A stretch of DNA of 64,000 nt from Euonymus europaeus (GCA_963580455.1 OY756961.1:15233001-15297000), one strand, 5' to 3'; positions 25,021-37,855 are shown, counted from the stretch's first letter. Notes: generated from the sequence alone by a model not told the origin. Program-made: numbers and translations.

Positions 25021-26990
25021 AGTATAAGCTTCATAGATTATTTCGATGCCAAAACACCAACTTTCTTTGACAAATGGACAAAACCGTTAGAAGCTCCTCC
25101 ATAGAGAGAGTTGAGCAACTTCGGAATATCAAAGTTGCTCGGGATAGACTTTTTATTGTTCTTCTATGATAAATTTTACGAGTATAAGCTTCCTAGATTA
25201 TTTCGATGCCAAAACACCAACTTTCTATGAAAAATGGACAAAACCATTAAAAGCCACTCCATAGAGAGTGTTGAGCGACTTCGGACTATCAAAGTTGCTC
25301 GGGATAGACTTTTTATTGTTCTTCTATGTCAAATTTTACGAGTATAAGCTTCCCACATTATTTCGATGCCAAAACACCAACTTTCTATGACAAATGGACA
25401 AAGCCGTTAAAAGCTCATCCAAAGAGAGAGTTGAGAAACTTCGGACCAACAAAGTTGCTTGGTGTACAATTTTTATTGTTCTTTTCTTTCAAATTATACA
25501 AGTATAAGTTTCATAGATTATTTCGATGCCAAAACACCAACTTTCTTTGACAAATGGACAAAACCGTTAGAAGCTCCTCCATAGAGAGAGTTGAGCAACT
25601 TCGGACTATCAAAGTTGCTCGGGATATACTTTTTATTGTTTTTCTATGTTAAATTTTACGAGTATAAGCTTCATAGATTATTTCGATGCCAAAACACCAA
25701 CTTTCTTTGACAAATGGACAAAACCGTTAGAAGCTCCTCCATAGAGAGAGTTGAGCAACTTCGGAATATCAAAGTTGCTCGGGATAGACTTTTTATTGTT
25801 CTTCTATGATAAATTTTACGAGTATAAGCTTCCTAGATTATTTCGATGCCAAAACACCAAATTTCTATGAAAAATGGACAAAACCGTTAAAAGCCACTCC
25901 ATAGAGAGAGTTGAGCAACTTCGGACCATCAAAGTTGCTCGGTGTATAATTTTTATTGTTCTTATATGTCAAATTTTACGAGTATAAGCTTCATAGATTA
26001 TTTTGATGCCAAAACACCAACTTTCTATGACAAATGGACAAAACCGTTAAATGCTCCTCCATAGAGAGAGTTGAGAAACTTCGGACCAACAAAGTTGCTT
26101 GGTGTACAATTCTTATTGTTCTCATCTGTCAAATTTTACGAGTATAAGCTTCATAGATTATTTCGATGCCAAAACATTAACTTTCTATGACAAATGGACA
26201 AAACCATTAAGAGCTCCTCCATAGAGAGAGTTGTGCAACTTCGGACTATCAAAGTTTCTCGGGATAGACTTTTTATTGTTCTTCTATGTCAAATTTTATG
26301 AGTATAAGCTTCCTACATTATTTCGATGTCAAAACACCAACTTTCAATGACAAATGGAGAAAACCGTTAAAAGCTCCTCCATAGAGAGAGTTGAGCAACT
26401 TCCTACCATCAAAGTTGCTCGGTTTACACTTTTTATTGTTTTCATATGTCAAATTTTATGAGTATAAGCTTCCTAGAATATTTCGACGCCAAAACACCAA
26501 CTTTCTGTGACAATTGGATGAAATCGTTAAAAGCTCCTCCATAGAGAGAGTTGAGCAACTTCGGACCATCAAAGTTGCTCGGTGTACACTTTTTATTGTT
26601 CTTATATGTCAAATTTTATGAGTATAAGCTTTATAGATTATTTCGATGCCAAAACAACAACTTTCTATGACAAATGGACGAAACCGTTAAAAGCTCCTCC
26701 ATAGAGAGAGTTGAGTAACTTCGGACCATCAAAATTGCTCTATGTATAATTTTTATTGTTCTTCTATGTCAAATTTTATGAGTATAAGCTTCCTATATTA
26801 TTTCGATGCCAAAACACCAACTTTCTATGACAAATGGACAAAACCGTTAAATGCTCCTCCATAGAGAGAGATGAACAACTTCGAACCATCAAAGTTGCTC
26901 GGTGTACACTTTTTATTGTTCTTATATGTCAAATTTTATGAGTATAAGCTTCATAGATTATTTCGATGCTAAAACACCAACTTTCTATGA
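25021..26990 (+). repeat. Mosaic satellite with a partial 640-bp repeat
   Basis: 25021-25256 recurs at 25661-25896 (TCGGAATATC, CTATGATAAATTTTACG, AAAGCCACTCC), an offset of four monomers. The rest is a mixture of classes seen elsewhere, including GAGAAACTTCGGACCAAC with GCTTGGTG, and CATTAAGAG with GTTGTGCAACTTCGG, which travel together as an adjacent pair through much of 25-63 kb. Confidence 0.55.
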
Positions 26991-28460
26991 AAAATGGATG
27001 AAACCGTTAAAAGCTCCTCCATAGAGAGAGTTGAGCAACTTCGGACAATCAAAATTGCTCTATGTATACTTTTTATTGTTCTTCTATGTCAAATTTTACG
27101 AGTATAAGCTTTCTCGATTATTTCGATGCCAAAACACCAACTTTCTATGACAAATGGACAAAACCGTTAAAAGCTCATCCATAGAGAGTGTTGAGCGACT
27201 TCGGACCTTCAAAGTTGCTCGGTGTATAATTTTTTTTGTTCTGATATGCCAAATTTTACTGGTATAAGCTTCATAGATTATTTCGATGCCAAAACACCAA
27301 CTTTCTATGACAAATGGACAAAACCGTTAAAAGCTCCTCCATAGAGAGAGTTGAGAAACTTCGGACCAACAAAGTTGCTCGGTGTACAATTCTTATTGTT
27401 CGCATATGTCAAATTTTACGAGTATAAGCTTCATAGATTATTTCGATGCCAAAACATCAACTTTCTATGACAAATGGACAAAACCATTAAGAGCAACTCC
27501 ATAGAGAGAGTTGTGCAACTTCGGACTATCAAAGTTTCTCGTGATAGACTTTTTATTGTTCTTCTATGTCAAATTTTAAGAGTATAAGCTTCCTACATTA
27601 TTTCGATGTCAAAACACCAACTTTCTATGACAAATGGACAAAACCGTTAAAAGCTCCTCCATAGAGAGAGTTGAGCAACTTTGGACCATCAAAGTTGCTC
27701 GGTGTACAATTTTTATTGTTCTTTTATGTCACATTATACGAGTATAAGCTTCATAGATTATTTCGATGCCAAAACACCAACTTTCTTTGACAAATGGACA
27801 AAACCGTTAGAAGCTCCTCCATAGAGAGAGTTGAGCAACTTCGGACTATGAAAGTTCCTCGGGATAGACTTTTTATTGTTCTTCTATGTTAAATTTTACG
27901 AGTATAAGCTTCCTAGATTATTTCGATGCCAAAATAACAACTTTCTTTGACAAATGGACGAAACCGTTAAAAGCTCCTCCATAGAGAGAGTTGAGCAACT
28001 TCGGAACATCAAAATTGCTCTATGTATACTTTTTATTGTTCTGATATGCCAAATTTTACGGGTATAAGCTTCATAGATTATTTCGATGCCAAAACACCAA
28101 CTTTCTATGACAAATGGACGAAACCGTTAAAAGCTCCTCCATAGAGAAAGTTGAGCAACTTCGGACCATCGAAGTTGCTCGGTGTACACTTTTTATTGTT
28201 CTTATATGTCAAATTTTACGAGTATAAGCTTCATAGATTATTTCGATGCCAAAATAACAACTTTCTTTGACAAATGGACGAAATCGTTAAAAGCTCCTCC
28301 ATAGAGAGAGTTGAGCAACTTCGGAACATCAAAATTGCTCTATTTATACTTTTTATTGTTCTGATATGCCAAATTTTATAGGTATAAGCTTCATAGATTA
28401 TTTCGATGCCAAAACACCAACTTTCTATGACAAATGGACGAAACAGTTAAAAGCTCCTCC

Positions 28461-28620
28461 ATAGAGAGAGTTGAGCAACTTCGGACCATCAAAGTTGCTC
28501 GGTGTACACTTTTTATTGTTCTTATATGTCAAATTTTATGAGTATAAGCTTCATAGATTATTTCGATGGCAAAACACAAACTTTCTATGACAAATGGACA
28601 AAACCGTTAAAAGCTCCTCC
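28461..28620 (+). repeat. Representative 160-bp monomer
   Basis: This copy is exactly 160 bp and is used here as the reference unit, starting at ATAGAG. In order it holds: a purine-rich start (positions 1-12), the dyad GAGCAACTT/AAGTTGCTC (13-40), the class-defining box (41-50, here GGTGTACACT), a T-rich run (51-78), GAGTATAAGCTTC with the HindIII site AAGCTT at 28546-28551, the conserved block beginning GATTATTTCGATG (here followed by GCAAAACAC), then CTATGACAAATGGAC, AACCGTTAAAAGC and TCCTCC. HindIII occurs in most monomers, so a digest should give a 160-bp ladder; it is missing where the motif reads ATAAGATTC, ATAATCTTC, ATAAGTTTC or ATAAGCATC. GC content of the consensus is about 36%. Confidence 0.95.
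28473..28500. other. Dyad symmetry (9-bp inverted repeat) in the monomer
   Basis: GAGCAACTT at 28473-28481 and AAGTTGCTC at 28492-28500 are perfect reverse complements separated by 10 bases. The element recurs in most of the ~400 monomers; the first is at 33-41 and 52-60. It can in principle extrude as a hairpin or cruciform, or bind a dimeric protein. Many monomer classes carry one mismatch, for example GAGCGACTT, GAGCTACTT, AAATTGCTC or AAGTTTCTC. Short dyads are a described feature of centromeric satellites that lack CENP-B boxes. A function here is inference; the symmetry itself is directly visible. Confidence 0.8.
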
Positions 28621-29019
28621 ATAGAGAGAGTTCAGCAACTTCGGACCATCAAAGTTGCTCGGTGTACACTTTTTATTGTTTTTATATGTCAAATTTTATG
28701 AGTATAAGCTTCCTACATTATTTCGATGCCAAAACACAAACTTTCTATGACAAATGGACAAAACCGTTAAAAGCTCCTCCATAGAGAGAGTTGAGCAACT
28801 TCGGACCATCAAAGTTGCTCGGTGTACACTTTTTATTGTTCTTATATGTCAAATTTTATGAGTATAAGCCTCATAGGTTATTTCGATGCCAAAAGACAAA
28901 CTTTCTATGACAAATGGACAAAACCGTTAAAAGCTCCTCCATAGAGAGAGTTGAGCAACTTCCTACCATCAAAGTTGCTCGGTGTACACTTTTTATTGTT
29001 CTTCTATGTCAAATTTTAC

Positions 29020-31000
29020 GCGTATAAGCTTCCTACATTAATTCGATGTGAAAACACCAACTTTCTATGACAAATGGACAAAACCGTTAAAAGCTCCTCC
29101 ATAGAGAGAGTTGAGCAACTTCGGACCATCAAATTTGCTCGGTGTACACTTTTTATTGTTCTTATATGTCAAATTTTATGAGTATAAGCTTCATAGATTA
29201 TTTCGATGCCAAAACTACAACTTTCTATGACAAATGGACGAAACCGTTAAAAGCCCCTCCATAGAGAGAGTTGAGTAACTTCGGACCATCAAAACTGCTC
29301 TTTGTATACTTTTTATTGTTCTTCTATGTCAAATTTTACGAGTATAAGCTTCCTATATTATTTCGATGCCAAAACACCAACTTTCTATGACAAATGGACA
29401 AAACCGTTAAAAGCTCCTCCATAGAGAGTGTTGAGCAACTTTGGACCATCAAAGTTGCTCGGTGTACAATTTTTATTGTTCTTTTCTGTCAAATTATACG
29501 AGTATAAGTTTCATAGATTATTTTGATGCCAAAACACCAACTTTCTTTGACAAATGGCCAAAACCGTTAGAAGCTCCTCCATAGAGAGAGTTGAGCAACT
29601 TCGGACTATCAAAGTTGCTCGGGATAGACTTTTTATTGTTCTTCTATGTTAAATTTTACGAGTATAAGCTTCATAGATTATTTCGATGCCAAAACACCAA
29701 TTTCTTTGACAAATGAACAAAACCGTTAGAAGCTCCTCCATAGAGAGAGTTGAGCAACTTCGGACTATCAAAGTTGCTCGGGATAGACTTTTTATTGTTC
29801 TTCTATGTTAAATTTTACGAGTATAAGCTTCCAAGATTATTTCGATGCCAAAACACCAACTTTCTATGACAAATGGACAAAACCGTTAAAAGCTCCTCCA
29901 TAGAGAGAGTTGAGCAACTTCGGACCATCAAAGTTTCTCGGTGTATAATTTTTATTGTTCTCATATGTCAAATTTTACGAGTATAAGCTTCATAGATTAT
30001 TTCGATGCCAAAACATTAACTTTCTATGACAAATGGACAAAACCATTAAGAGCTCCTCCATAGAGAGAGTTGTGCAACTTCGGACTATCAAAGTTTCTCG
30101 GGATAGACTTTTTATTGTTCTTCTATGTCAAATTTTACGCGTATAAGCTTCCTACATTATTTCGATGTGAAAACACCAACTTTCTATGACAAATGGACAA
30201 AACCGTTAAAAGCTCCTCCATAGAGAGAGTTGAGAAACATCGGACCATCAAATTTGCTCGGTGTACACTTTTTATTGTTCTTATATGTCAAATTTTATGA
30301 GTATAAGCTTCATAGATTATTTCGATGCCAAAACTACAACTTTCTATGACAAATGGACGAAACCGTTAAAAGCTCCTCCATAGAGAGAGTTGAGGAACTT
30401 CGGACCATCAAAATTGCTCTATGTATACTTTTTATTGTTCTTCTATGTCAAATTTTATGAGTATAAGCTTCATAGATTATTTCGATGCCAAAACAACAAC
30501 TTTCTATGACAAATGGACGAAACCGTTAAAAGCTCCTCCATAGAGAGAGTTGAGTAACTTCGGACCATCAAAATTGCTCTATGTATACTTTTTATTGTTC
30601 TTCTATGTCAAATTTTACGAGTATAAGCTTCCTAGATTATTTCGATGCCAAAACACCAACTTTCTATGACAAATGGACAAAACCGTTAAAAGCTCCTCCA
30701 TAGAGAGTGTTGAGCAACTTTGGACCATCAAAGTTGCTCGGTGTACAATTTTTATTGTTCTTTTCTGTCAAATTATACGAGTAAAAGTTTCATAGATTAT
30801 TTCGATGCCAAAACACCAACTTTCTTTGACAAATGGACAAAACCGTTAGAAGCTCCTCCATAGAGAGAGTTGAGCAACTTCGGACTATCAAAGTTGCTCG
30901 GGATAGACTTTTTATTGTTCTTCTATGTTAAATTTTACGAGTATAAGCTTCCTAGATTATTTCGATGCCAAAACACCAACTTTCTATGACAAATGGACAA
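29020..31000 (+). repeat. 7/8-monomer duplication
   Basis: About 29020-29860 matches about 30140-31000. The offset is 1119 bp at the CGCGTATAAG...CGATGTGAAAACACC and AAACTACAAC monomers, and 1279 bp from GAGTGTTGAGCAACTTTGG onward, because the second copy has one extra monomer (AAACAACAAC class, near 30421-30580). A one-base deletion (CACCAATTTCTTTG) gives the 159-bp interval ending at 29740. Confidence 0.6.
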
Positions 31001-31016
31001 AACCGTTAAAAGCTCC

Positions 31017-31354
31017 ACCATAGAGAGAGTTGAGCAACTTCGGACCATCAAAGTTTCTCGGTGTATAATTTTTATTGTTCTTATATGTCAAATTTTACGA
31101 GTATAAGCTTCATAGATTATTTTGATGCCAAAACACCAACTTTCTATGACAAATGGACAAAACCGTTAAAAGCTCCTCCATAGAGAGAGTTGAGCAACTT
31201 CGGACCATCAAAGTTTCTCGGTGTATAATTTTTATTGTTCTTATATGTCAAATTTTACGAGTATAAGCTTCATAGATTATTTTGATGCCAAAACACCAAC
31301 TTTCTATGACAAATGGACAAAACCGTTAAAAGCTCCTCCATAGAGAGAGTTGAG
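31017..31354 (+). repeat. Perfect single-monomer tandem duplication
   Basis: 31017-31194 and 31177-31354 are identical base for base at a 160-bp offset, as far as I can read. The marks are AGTTTCTCGGTGTATAA and TTTTGATGCC. Adjacent identical monomers are rare in the window, where neighbours normally belong to different classes, so this is a very recent one-unit slippage or unequal exchange. Confidence 0.8.
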
Positions 31355-31679
31355 AAACTTCGGACCAACAAAGTTGCTTGGTGTACAATTCTTATTGTTC
31401 TCATATGTCAAATTTTACGAGTATAAGCTTCATAGATTATTTCGATGCCAAAACATTAACTTTCTATGACAAATGGACAAAACCATTAAGAGCTCCTCCA
31501 TAGAGAGAGTTGTGCAACTTCGGACTATCAAAGTTTCTCGGGATAGACTTTTTATTGTTCTTCTATGTCAAATTTTACGCGTATAAGCTTCCTACATTAT
31601 TTCGATGTGAAAACACCGACTTTCTATGACAAATGGACAAAACCATTAAAAGCTCCTCCATAGAGAGAGTTGAGCAACT

Positions 31680-33500
31680 TCCTTCCATCAAAGTTGCTCG
31701 GTGTACACTTTTTATTGTTTTTATATGTCAAATTTTATGAGTATAAGCTTTCTAGATTATTTCGATGCCAAAACACAATCTTTCTATGACAAATGGACAA
31801 AACCGTTAAAAGCTCCTCCATAGAGAGATTTGAGCAACTTCGGACCATCAAAGTTGCTCGGTGTACACTTTTTATTGTTCTTATATGTCAAATTTAATGA
31901 GTATAAGCTTCATAGATTATTTCGATGCCAAAACAACAACTTTCTATGACAAATGGACGAAACCGTTAAAAGCTCCTCCATAGAGAGATTTGAGCAACTT
32001 CGGACCATCAAAGTTGCTCGGTGTACACTTTTTATTGTTCTTATATGTCAAATTTAATGAGTATAAGCTTCATAGATTATTTCGATGCCAAAACACCAAC
32101 TTTCTATGACAAATGGACAAAACCGTTAAAAGCTCCTTCGTAGAGAGTGTTGAGCGACTTCGGACTATCAAAGTTGCTCGGGATAGACTTTTTATTGTTC
32201 TTCTATGTCAAATTTTACGAGTATAAGCTTCCTACATTATTTCGATGCCAAAACTCCAACTTTCTTTGACAAATGCACAAAGCCGTTAAAAGCTCCTCCA
32301 TAGAGAGAGTTGAGCAACTTTGGACCCTCAAAGTTGCTCGGTGTACAATTTTTATTGTTCTTTTATGTCAAATTATACGAGTATAAGCTTCATAGATTAT
32401 TTCGATGCCAAAACACCAATTTTCTTTGACAAATGGACAAAACCGTTAGAAGCTCCTCCATAGAGAGAGTTGAGCAACTTCGGACTATCAAAGTTGCTCG
32501 GGATAGACTTTTTATTGTTCTTCTATATTAAATTTTACGAGTATAAGCTTCATAGATTATTTCGATGCCAAAACACCAACTTTCTTTGACAAATGGACAA
32601 AACCGTTACAAGCTCTTCCATAGAGAGAGTTGAGCAACTTCGGACTATCAAAGTTGCTCGAGATAGACTTTTTATTGTTCTTCTATGTTAAATTTTACGA
32701 GTATAAGCTTCCTAGATTATTTCGATGCCAAAACACCAACTTTCTATGACAAATGGACAAAACCGTTAAAAGCTCCTCCATAGACAGAGTTGAGCAACTT
32801 CGGACCATCAAAGTTGCTCGGTGTATAATTTTTATTGTTCCTATATGTCAAATTTTACGAGTATAAGCTTCATAGATTATTTTGATGCCAAAACACCAAC
32901 TTTCTATGACAAATGGACAAAACCGTTAAAAGCTCCTCCATAGAGAGAGTTGAGAAACTTCGGACCAACAAAGTTGCTTGGTGAACAATTCTTATTGTTC
33001 TCATATGTCAAATTTTACGAGTATAAGCATCATAGATTATTTCGATGCGAAAACATTAACTTTCTATGACTAATGCACAAAACCATTAAGAGCTCCTCCA
33101 TAGAGAGAGTTGTGCAACTTCGGACTATCAAAGTTTCTCGGGATAGACTTTTTAATGTTCTTCTATGTCAAATTTTACGAGTATAATCTTCCTACATTAT
33201 TTCGATGTCAAAACAACAACTTTCTATAAAAAATGGACAAAACCGTTAAAAGCTCCTCCATAGAGAGAGTTGAGCAACTTCCTACCATCAAAGTTGCTCG
33301 GTGTACACTTTTTATTGTTTTTATATGTCAAATTTTATGAGTATAAGCTTCCTAGATTATTTCGATGCTAAAACACAAACTTTCTATGACAAATGGACAA
33401 AACCGTTATAAGCTCCTCCATAGAGAGAGTTGAGCAACTTCGGACCATCAAAGTTGCTCGGTGTACACTTTTTATTGTTCTTATATGTCAAATTTTATAA
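31680..33500 (+). repeat. Block found again at 59840-61500
   Basis: The class order CTTCCTTCCATC, GAGAGATTTGAG, GGGATAGAC, TGGACCCTCAAAG (32321 and 60480), GTTCCTATATGTC, ATAAGCATCATAG/ATAAGGATCATAG, TTTTTAATGTTC, CTATAAAAAATGG and GTTATAAGCTCC is shared at an offset near 28.16 kb. Single-monomer gains and losses shift the offset locally. Parts of it also appear at 57.2-59.0 kb, so this is a three-copy dispersed block. Confidence 0.65.
31801..32096 (+). repeat. Second single-monomer tandem duplication
   Basis: 31801-31936 and 31961-32096 match at a 160-bp offset, sharing GAGAGATTTGAG and AATTTAATGAG. The match ends at AAACAACAAC against AAACACCAAC. The same class appears once only in the related block near 59980-60080, so this extra unit arose after that block was copied, or was lost there. 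Confidence 0.7.
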
Positions 33501-33737
33501 GTATAAGCTTCATAGATTATTTCGATGCCAAAATAACAACTTTCTTTGACAAATGGACGAAACCGTTAAAAGCTCCTCCATAGAGAGAGTTGAGCAACTT
33601 CGGACTATGAAAGTTCCTCGGGATAGACTTTTTATTGTTCTTCTATGTTAAATTTTACGGGTATAAGCTTACTAGATTATTTCGATGCCAAAACACCAAC
33701 TTTCTATGACAAATGGACGAAACCGTTAAAAGCTCCA

Positions 33738-35500
33738 CCATAGAGAGAGTTGAGCAACTTCGGACCATCAAAGTTGCTCGGTGTACACTTTTTATTGTTC
33801 TTATATGTCAAATTTTATGAGTATAAGCTTCCTAGATTATTTCGATGCCAAAATAACAACTTTCTTTGACAAATGGACGAAACCGTTAAAAGCTCCTCCA
33901 TAGAGAGAGTTGAGCAACTTCGGAACATCAAAATTGCTCTATGTATACTTTTTATTGTTCTGATATGCCAAATTTTACAGGTATAAGCTTCATAGATTAT
34001 TTCGATGCCAAAACACCAACTTTCTATGACAAATGGACGAAACCGTTAAAATCTCCTCCATAGAGAGAGTTGAGCAACTTCGGACCACCAAAGTTGCTCG
34101 GTGTACACTTTTTATTGTTCTTATATGTCAAATTTTATGAGTATAAGCTTCATATATTATTTCGATGGCAAAACACAAACTTTCTATGACAAATGGACAA
34201 AACCGTTAAAAGCTCCTCCATAGAGAGAGTTGAGCAACTTCGGACCATCAAAGTTGCTCGGTGTACACTTTTTATTGTTTTTATATGTCAAATTTTATGA
34301 GTATAAGCTTCCTAGATTATTTCGATGCCAAAACACAAACTTTCTATGACAAATGGACAAAACCGTTAAAAGCTCCTCCATAGAGAGAGTTGAGCAACTT
34401 CGGACCATCAAAGTTGCTCGGTGTACACTTTTTATTGTTCTTATATGTCAAATTTTATGAGTATAAGCTTCCTAGATTATTTCGATGCCAAAATAACAAC
34501 TTTCTTTGACAAATGGACGAAACCGTTAAAAGCTCCTCCATAGAGAGAGTTGAGCAACTTCGGAACATCAAAATTTCTCTATGTATACTTTTTATTGTTC
34601 TGATATGCCAAATTTTACAGGTATAAGCTTCATAGATTATTTCGATGCCAAAACACCAACTTTCTATGACAAATGGACGAAACCGTTAAAAGCTCCTCCA
34701 TAGAGAGAGTTGAGCAACTTCGGACCACCAAAGTTGCTCGGTGTACACTTTTTATTGTTCTTATATGTCAAATTTTATGAGTATAAGCTTCATATATTAT
34801 TTCGATGGCAAAACACAAACTTTCTATGACAAATGGACAAAACCGTTAAAAGCTCCTCCATAGAGAGAGTTGAGCAACTTCGGACCATCAAAGTTGCTCG
34901 GTGTACACTTTTTATTGTTTTTATATGTCAAATTTTATGAGTATAAGCTTCCTAGATTATTTCGATGCCAAAACACAAACTTTCTATGACAAATGGACAA
35001 AACCGTTAAAAGCTCCTCCATAGAGAGAGTTGAGCAACTTCGGACCATCAAAGTTGCTCGGTGTACACTTTTTATTGTTCTTATATGTCAAATTTTATGA
35101 GTATAAGCTTCCTAGATTATTTCGATGCCAAAATAACAACTTTCTTTGACAAATGGACGAAACCGTTAAAAGCTCCTCCATAGAGAGAGTTGAGTAACTT
35201 CGGAACATCAAAATTTCTCTATGTATACTTTTTATTGTTCTGATATGCCAAATTTTACAGGTATAAGCTTCATAGATTATTTTGATGCCAAAACACCAAC
35301 TTTCTATGACAAATGGACGAAACCGTTAAAAGCTCCTCCGTAGAGAGAGTTGAGCAACTTCGGACCATCAAAGTTGCTCGGTGTACACTTTTTATTGTTC
35401 TTATATGTCAAATTTTATGAGTATAAGCTTCATAGATTATTTCGATGGCAAAACACAAACTTTCTATGACAAATGGACGAAACCGTTAAAAGCTCCTCCA
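33738..35500 (+). repeat. 4-monomer higher-order repeat (640 bp), ~2.75 copies
   Basis: Copies start near 33738, 34378 and 35018. Each runs: CCTAGATT with AAAATAACAAC, CTATGTATAC with GATATGCCAAATTTTACAGG, CATATATTATT or CATAGATT with GATGGCAAAACAC, then TGTTTTTATATGTC. The second and third share AAATTTCTCTATG where the first has AAATTGCTCTATG, showing the order of copying. This 4-mer is the base unit of the 8-mer at 37.9-40.8 kb. Confidence 0.75.
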
Positions 35501-36059
35501 TAGAGAGAGTTCAGCAACTTCGGACCATCAAAGTTGCTCGGTTTATACTTTTTATTGTTTTTATATGTCAAATTTTATGAGTATATGCTTCCTACATTAT
35601 TTCGATGACAACACACAAACTTTCTATGACAAATGGACAAAACCGTTAAAAGCTCCTCCATAGAGAGAGTTGAGCAACTTCGGACCATCAAAGTTGCTCG
35701 GTGTACACTTTTTATTGTTCTTATATGTTAAATTTGATGAGTATAAGCTTCATAGGTTATTTCGATGCCAAAACACAAACTTTCTATGACAAATGGACAA
35801 AACCGTTAAAAGCTCCTCCATAGAGACAGTTGAGCAACTTCCTACCATCAAAGTTGCTCGGTGTACACTTTTTATTATTTTTATATGTCAAATTTTATGA
35901 GTATAAGCTTCCTAGATTATTTCGATGCCAAAACACAAACTTTCTATGACAAATGGACAAAACCGTTAAAAGCTCCTCCATAGAGAGAGTTGAGCAACTT
36001 CGGACCATCAAATTTGCTCGGTGTACACTTTTTATTGTTCTTATATGTCAAATTTTATG

Positions 36060-37855
36060 AGTATAAGCTTCATAGATTATTTCGATGCCAAAACACAAAC
36101 TTTCTATGACAAATGGACAAAACCGTTAAAAGCTCCTCCATAGAGAGAGTTGAGCAACTTCGGACCATCAAAGTTGCTCGGTGTATACTTTTTATTGTTC
36201 TTATATGTCAAATTTTATGAGTATAAGCTTCCTAGATTATTTCGATGCCAAAACAACAACTTTCTATGATAAATGGACGAAACCGTTAAAAGCTCCTCCA
36301 TAGAGAGAGTTGAGTAACTTCGGACCATCAAAATTGCTCTATGTATACTTTTTATTGTTCTTCTATGTCAAATTTTACGAGTATAAGCTTCCTAGATTAT
36401 TTCGATGCCAAAACACCAACTTTCTATGACAAATGGACAAAACCGTTAAAAGCTCCTCCATAGTGAGTGTTGAGCAACTTTGGACCATCAAAGTTGCTCG
36501 GTGTACAATTTTTATTGTTCTTTTCTGTCAAATTATACGAGTATAAGTTTCATAGATTATTTCGATGCCAAAACACCAACTTTCTTTGACAAATGGACAA
36601 AACCGTTAGAAGCTCCTCCATAGAGAGAGTTGAGCAACTTCGGACTATCAAAGTTGCTCGGGATAGACTTTTTATTGTTCTTCTATGTTAAATTTTACGA
36701 GTATAAGCTTCATAGATTATTTCGATGCCAAAACACCAACTTTCTTTGACAAATGGACAAAACCGTTAGAAGCTCCTCCATAGAAAGAGTTGAGCAACTT
36801 CGGACTATCAAAGTTGCTCGGGATAGACTTTTTATTGTTCTTCTATGTTAAATTTTACGAGTATAAGCTTCATAGATTATTTCGATGCCAAAACACAAAC
36901 TTTCTATGACAAATGGACAAAACCGTTAAAAGCTCCTCCATAGAGAGAGTTGAGCAACTTCGGACCATCAAAGTTGCTCGGTGTATACTTTTTATTGTTC
37001 TTATATGTCAAATTTTATGAGTATAAGCTTCCTAGATTATTTCGATGCCAAAACAACAACTTTCTATGATAAATGGACGAAACCGTTAAAAGCTCCTCCA
37101 TAGAGAGAGTTGAGTAACTTCGGACCATCAAAATTGCTCTATGTATACTTTTTATTGTTCTTCTATGTCAAATTTTACGAGTATAAGCTTCCTACATTAT
37201 TTCGATGCCAAAACACCAACTTTCTATGACAAATGGACAAAACCGTTAAAAGCTCCTCCATAGTGTGTGTTGAGCAACTTTGGACCATCAAAGTTGCTCG
37301 GTGTACAATTTTTATTGTTCTTTTCTGTCAAATTATACGAGTATAAGTTTCATAGATTATTTCGATGCCAAAACACCAACTTTCTTTGACAAATGGACAA
37401 AACCGTTAGAAGCTCCTCCATAGAGAGAGTTGAGCAACTTCGGACTATCAAAGTTGCTCGGGATAGACTTTTTATTGTTCTTCTATGTTAAATTTTACGA
37501 GTATAAGCTTCATAGATTATTTCGATGCCAAAACACCAACTTTCTTTGACTAATGGACAAAACCGTTAGAAGCTCCTCCATAGAAAGAGTTGAGCAACTT
37601 CGGACTATCAAAGTTGCTCGGGATAGACTTTTTATTGTTCTTCTATGTTAAATTTTACGAGTATAAGCTTCCTAGATTATTTCGATGCCAAAACACAAAC
37701 TTTCTATGACAAATGGACAAAACCGTTAAAAGCTCCTCCATAGAGAGAGTTGAGCAACTTCGGACCATCAAAGTTGCTCGGTGTATACTTTTTATTGTTC
37801 TTATATGTCAAATTTTATGAGTATAAGCTTCCTAGATTATTTCGATGCCAAAATA
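36060..37855 (+). repeat. 5-monomer higher-order repeat (800 bp), ~2.2 copies
   Basis: Copies start near 36060, 36860 and 37660 (partial). Shared variants are GGTGTATACTTTT, CTATGATAAATGG, the damaged start CCATAGTGAGTGTT (36458) and its further mutated form CCATAGTGTGTGTT (37258), TTTTCTGTC with ATAAGTTTC, and CCATAGAAAGAG. The third copy passes into the 640-bp repeat type at about 37855. Confidence 0.75.

Larger units (their letters stand above)
26990..28940 (+). repeat. Block found again at 62030-63620
   Basis: The order and private variants match 62030-63620: CTTTCTCGATTATTTCG, TTGTTCGCATATGTC, GAGCAACTCC (27491 and 62529), CTCGTGATAGAC, TTTTAAGAGTATAAG, CTATGAAAGTTCC and AAAAGACAAAC. 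The offset is 35038 bp over the first 1.1 kb. This copy has two extra monomers (about 28200-28440, a second AAAATAACAAC/CAGCAAC-type pair) that the other lacks. A copy distance of 35 kb implies long-range exchange or the remains of a much larger duplication. Confidence 0.75.

Noticed and set aside
28546..28551. TATAAG upstream of HindIII as a promoter TATA element
   Set aside because: The motif is part of a conserved 160-bp unit repeated hundreds of times, with no gene downstream; nothing supports a promoter.
28461..28620. CENP-B box in the monomer
   Set aside because: The TTCGGACCATCAAAG and TTCGATGCCAAAAC stretches begin like the TTCG core but lack the required downstream CGGG.
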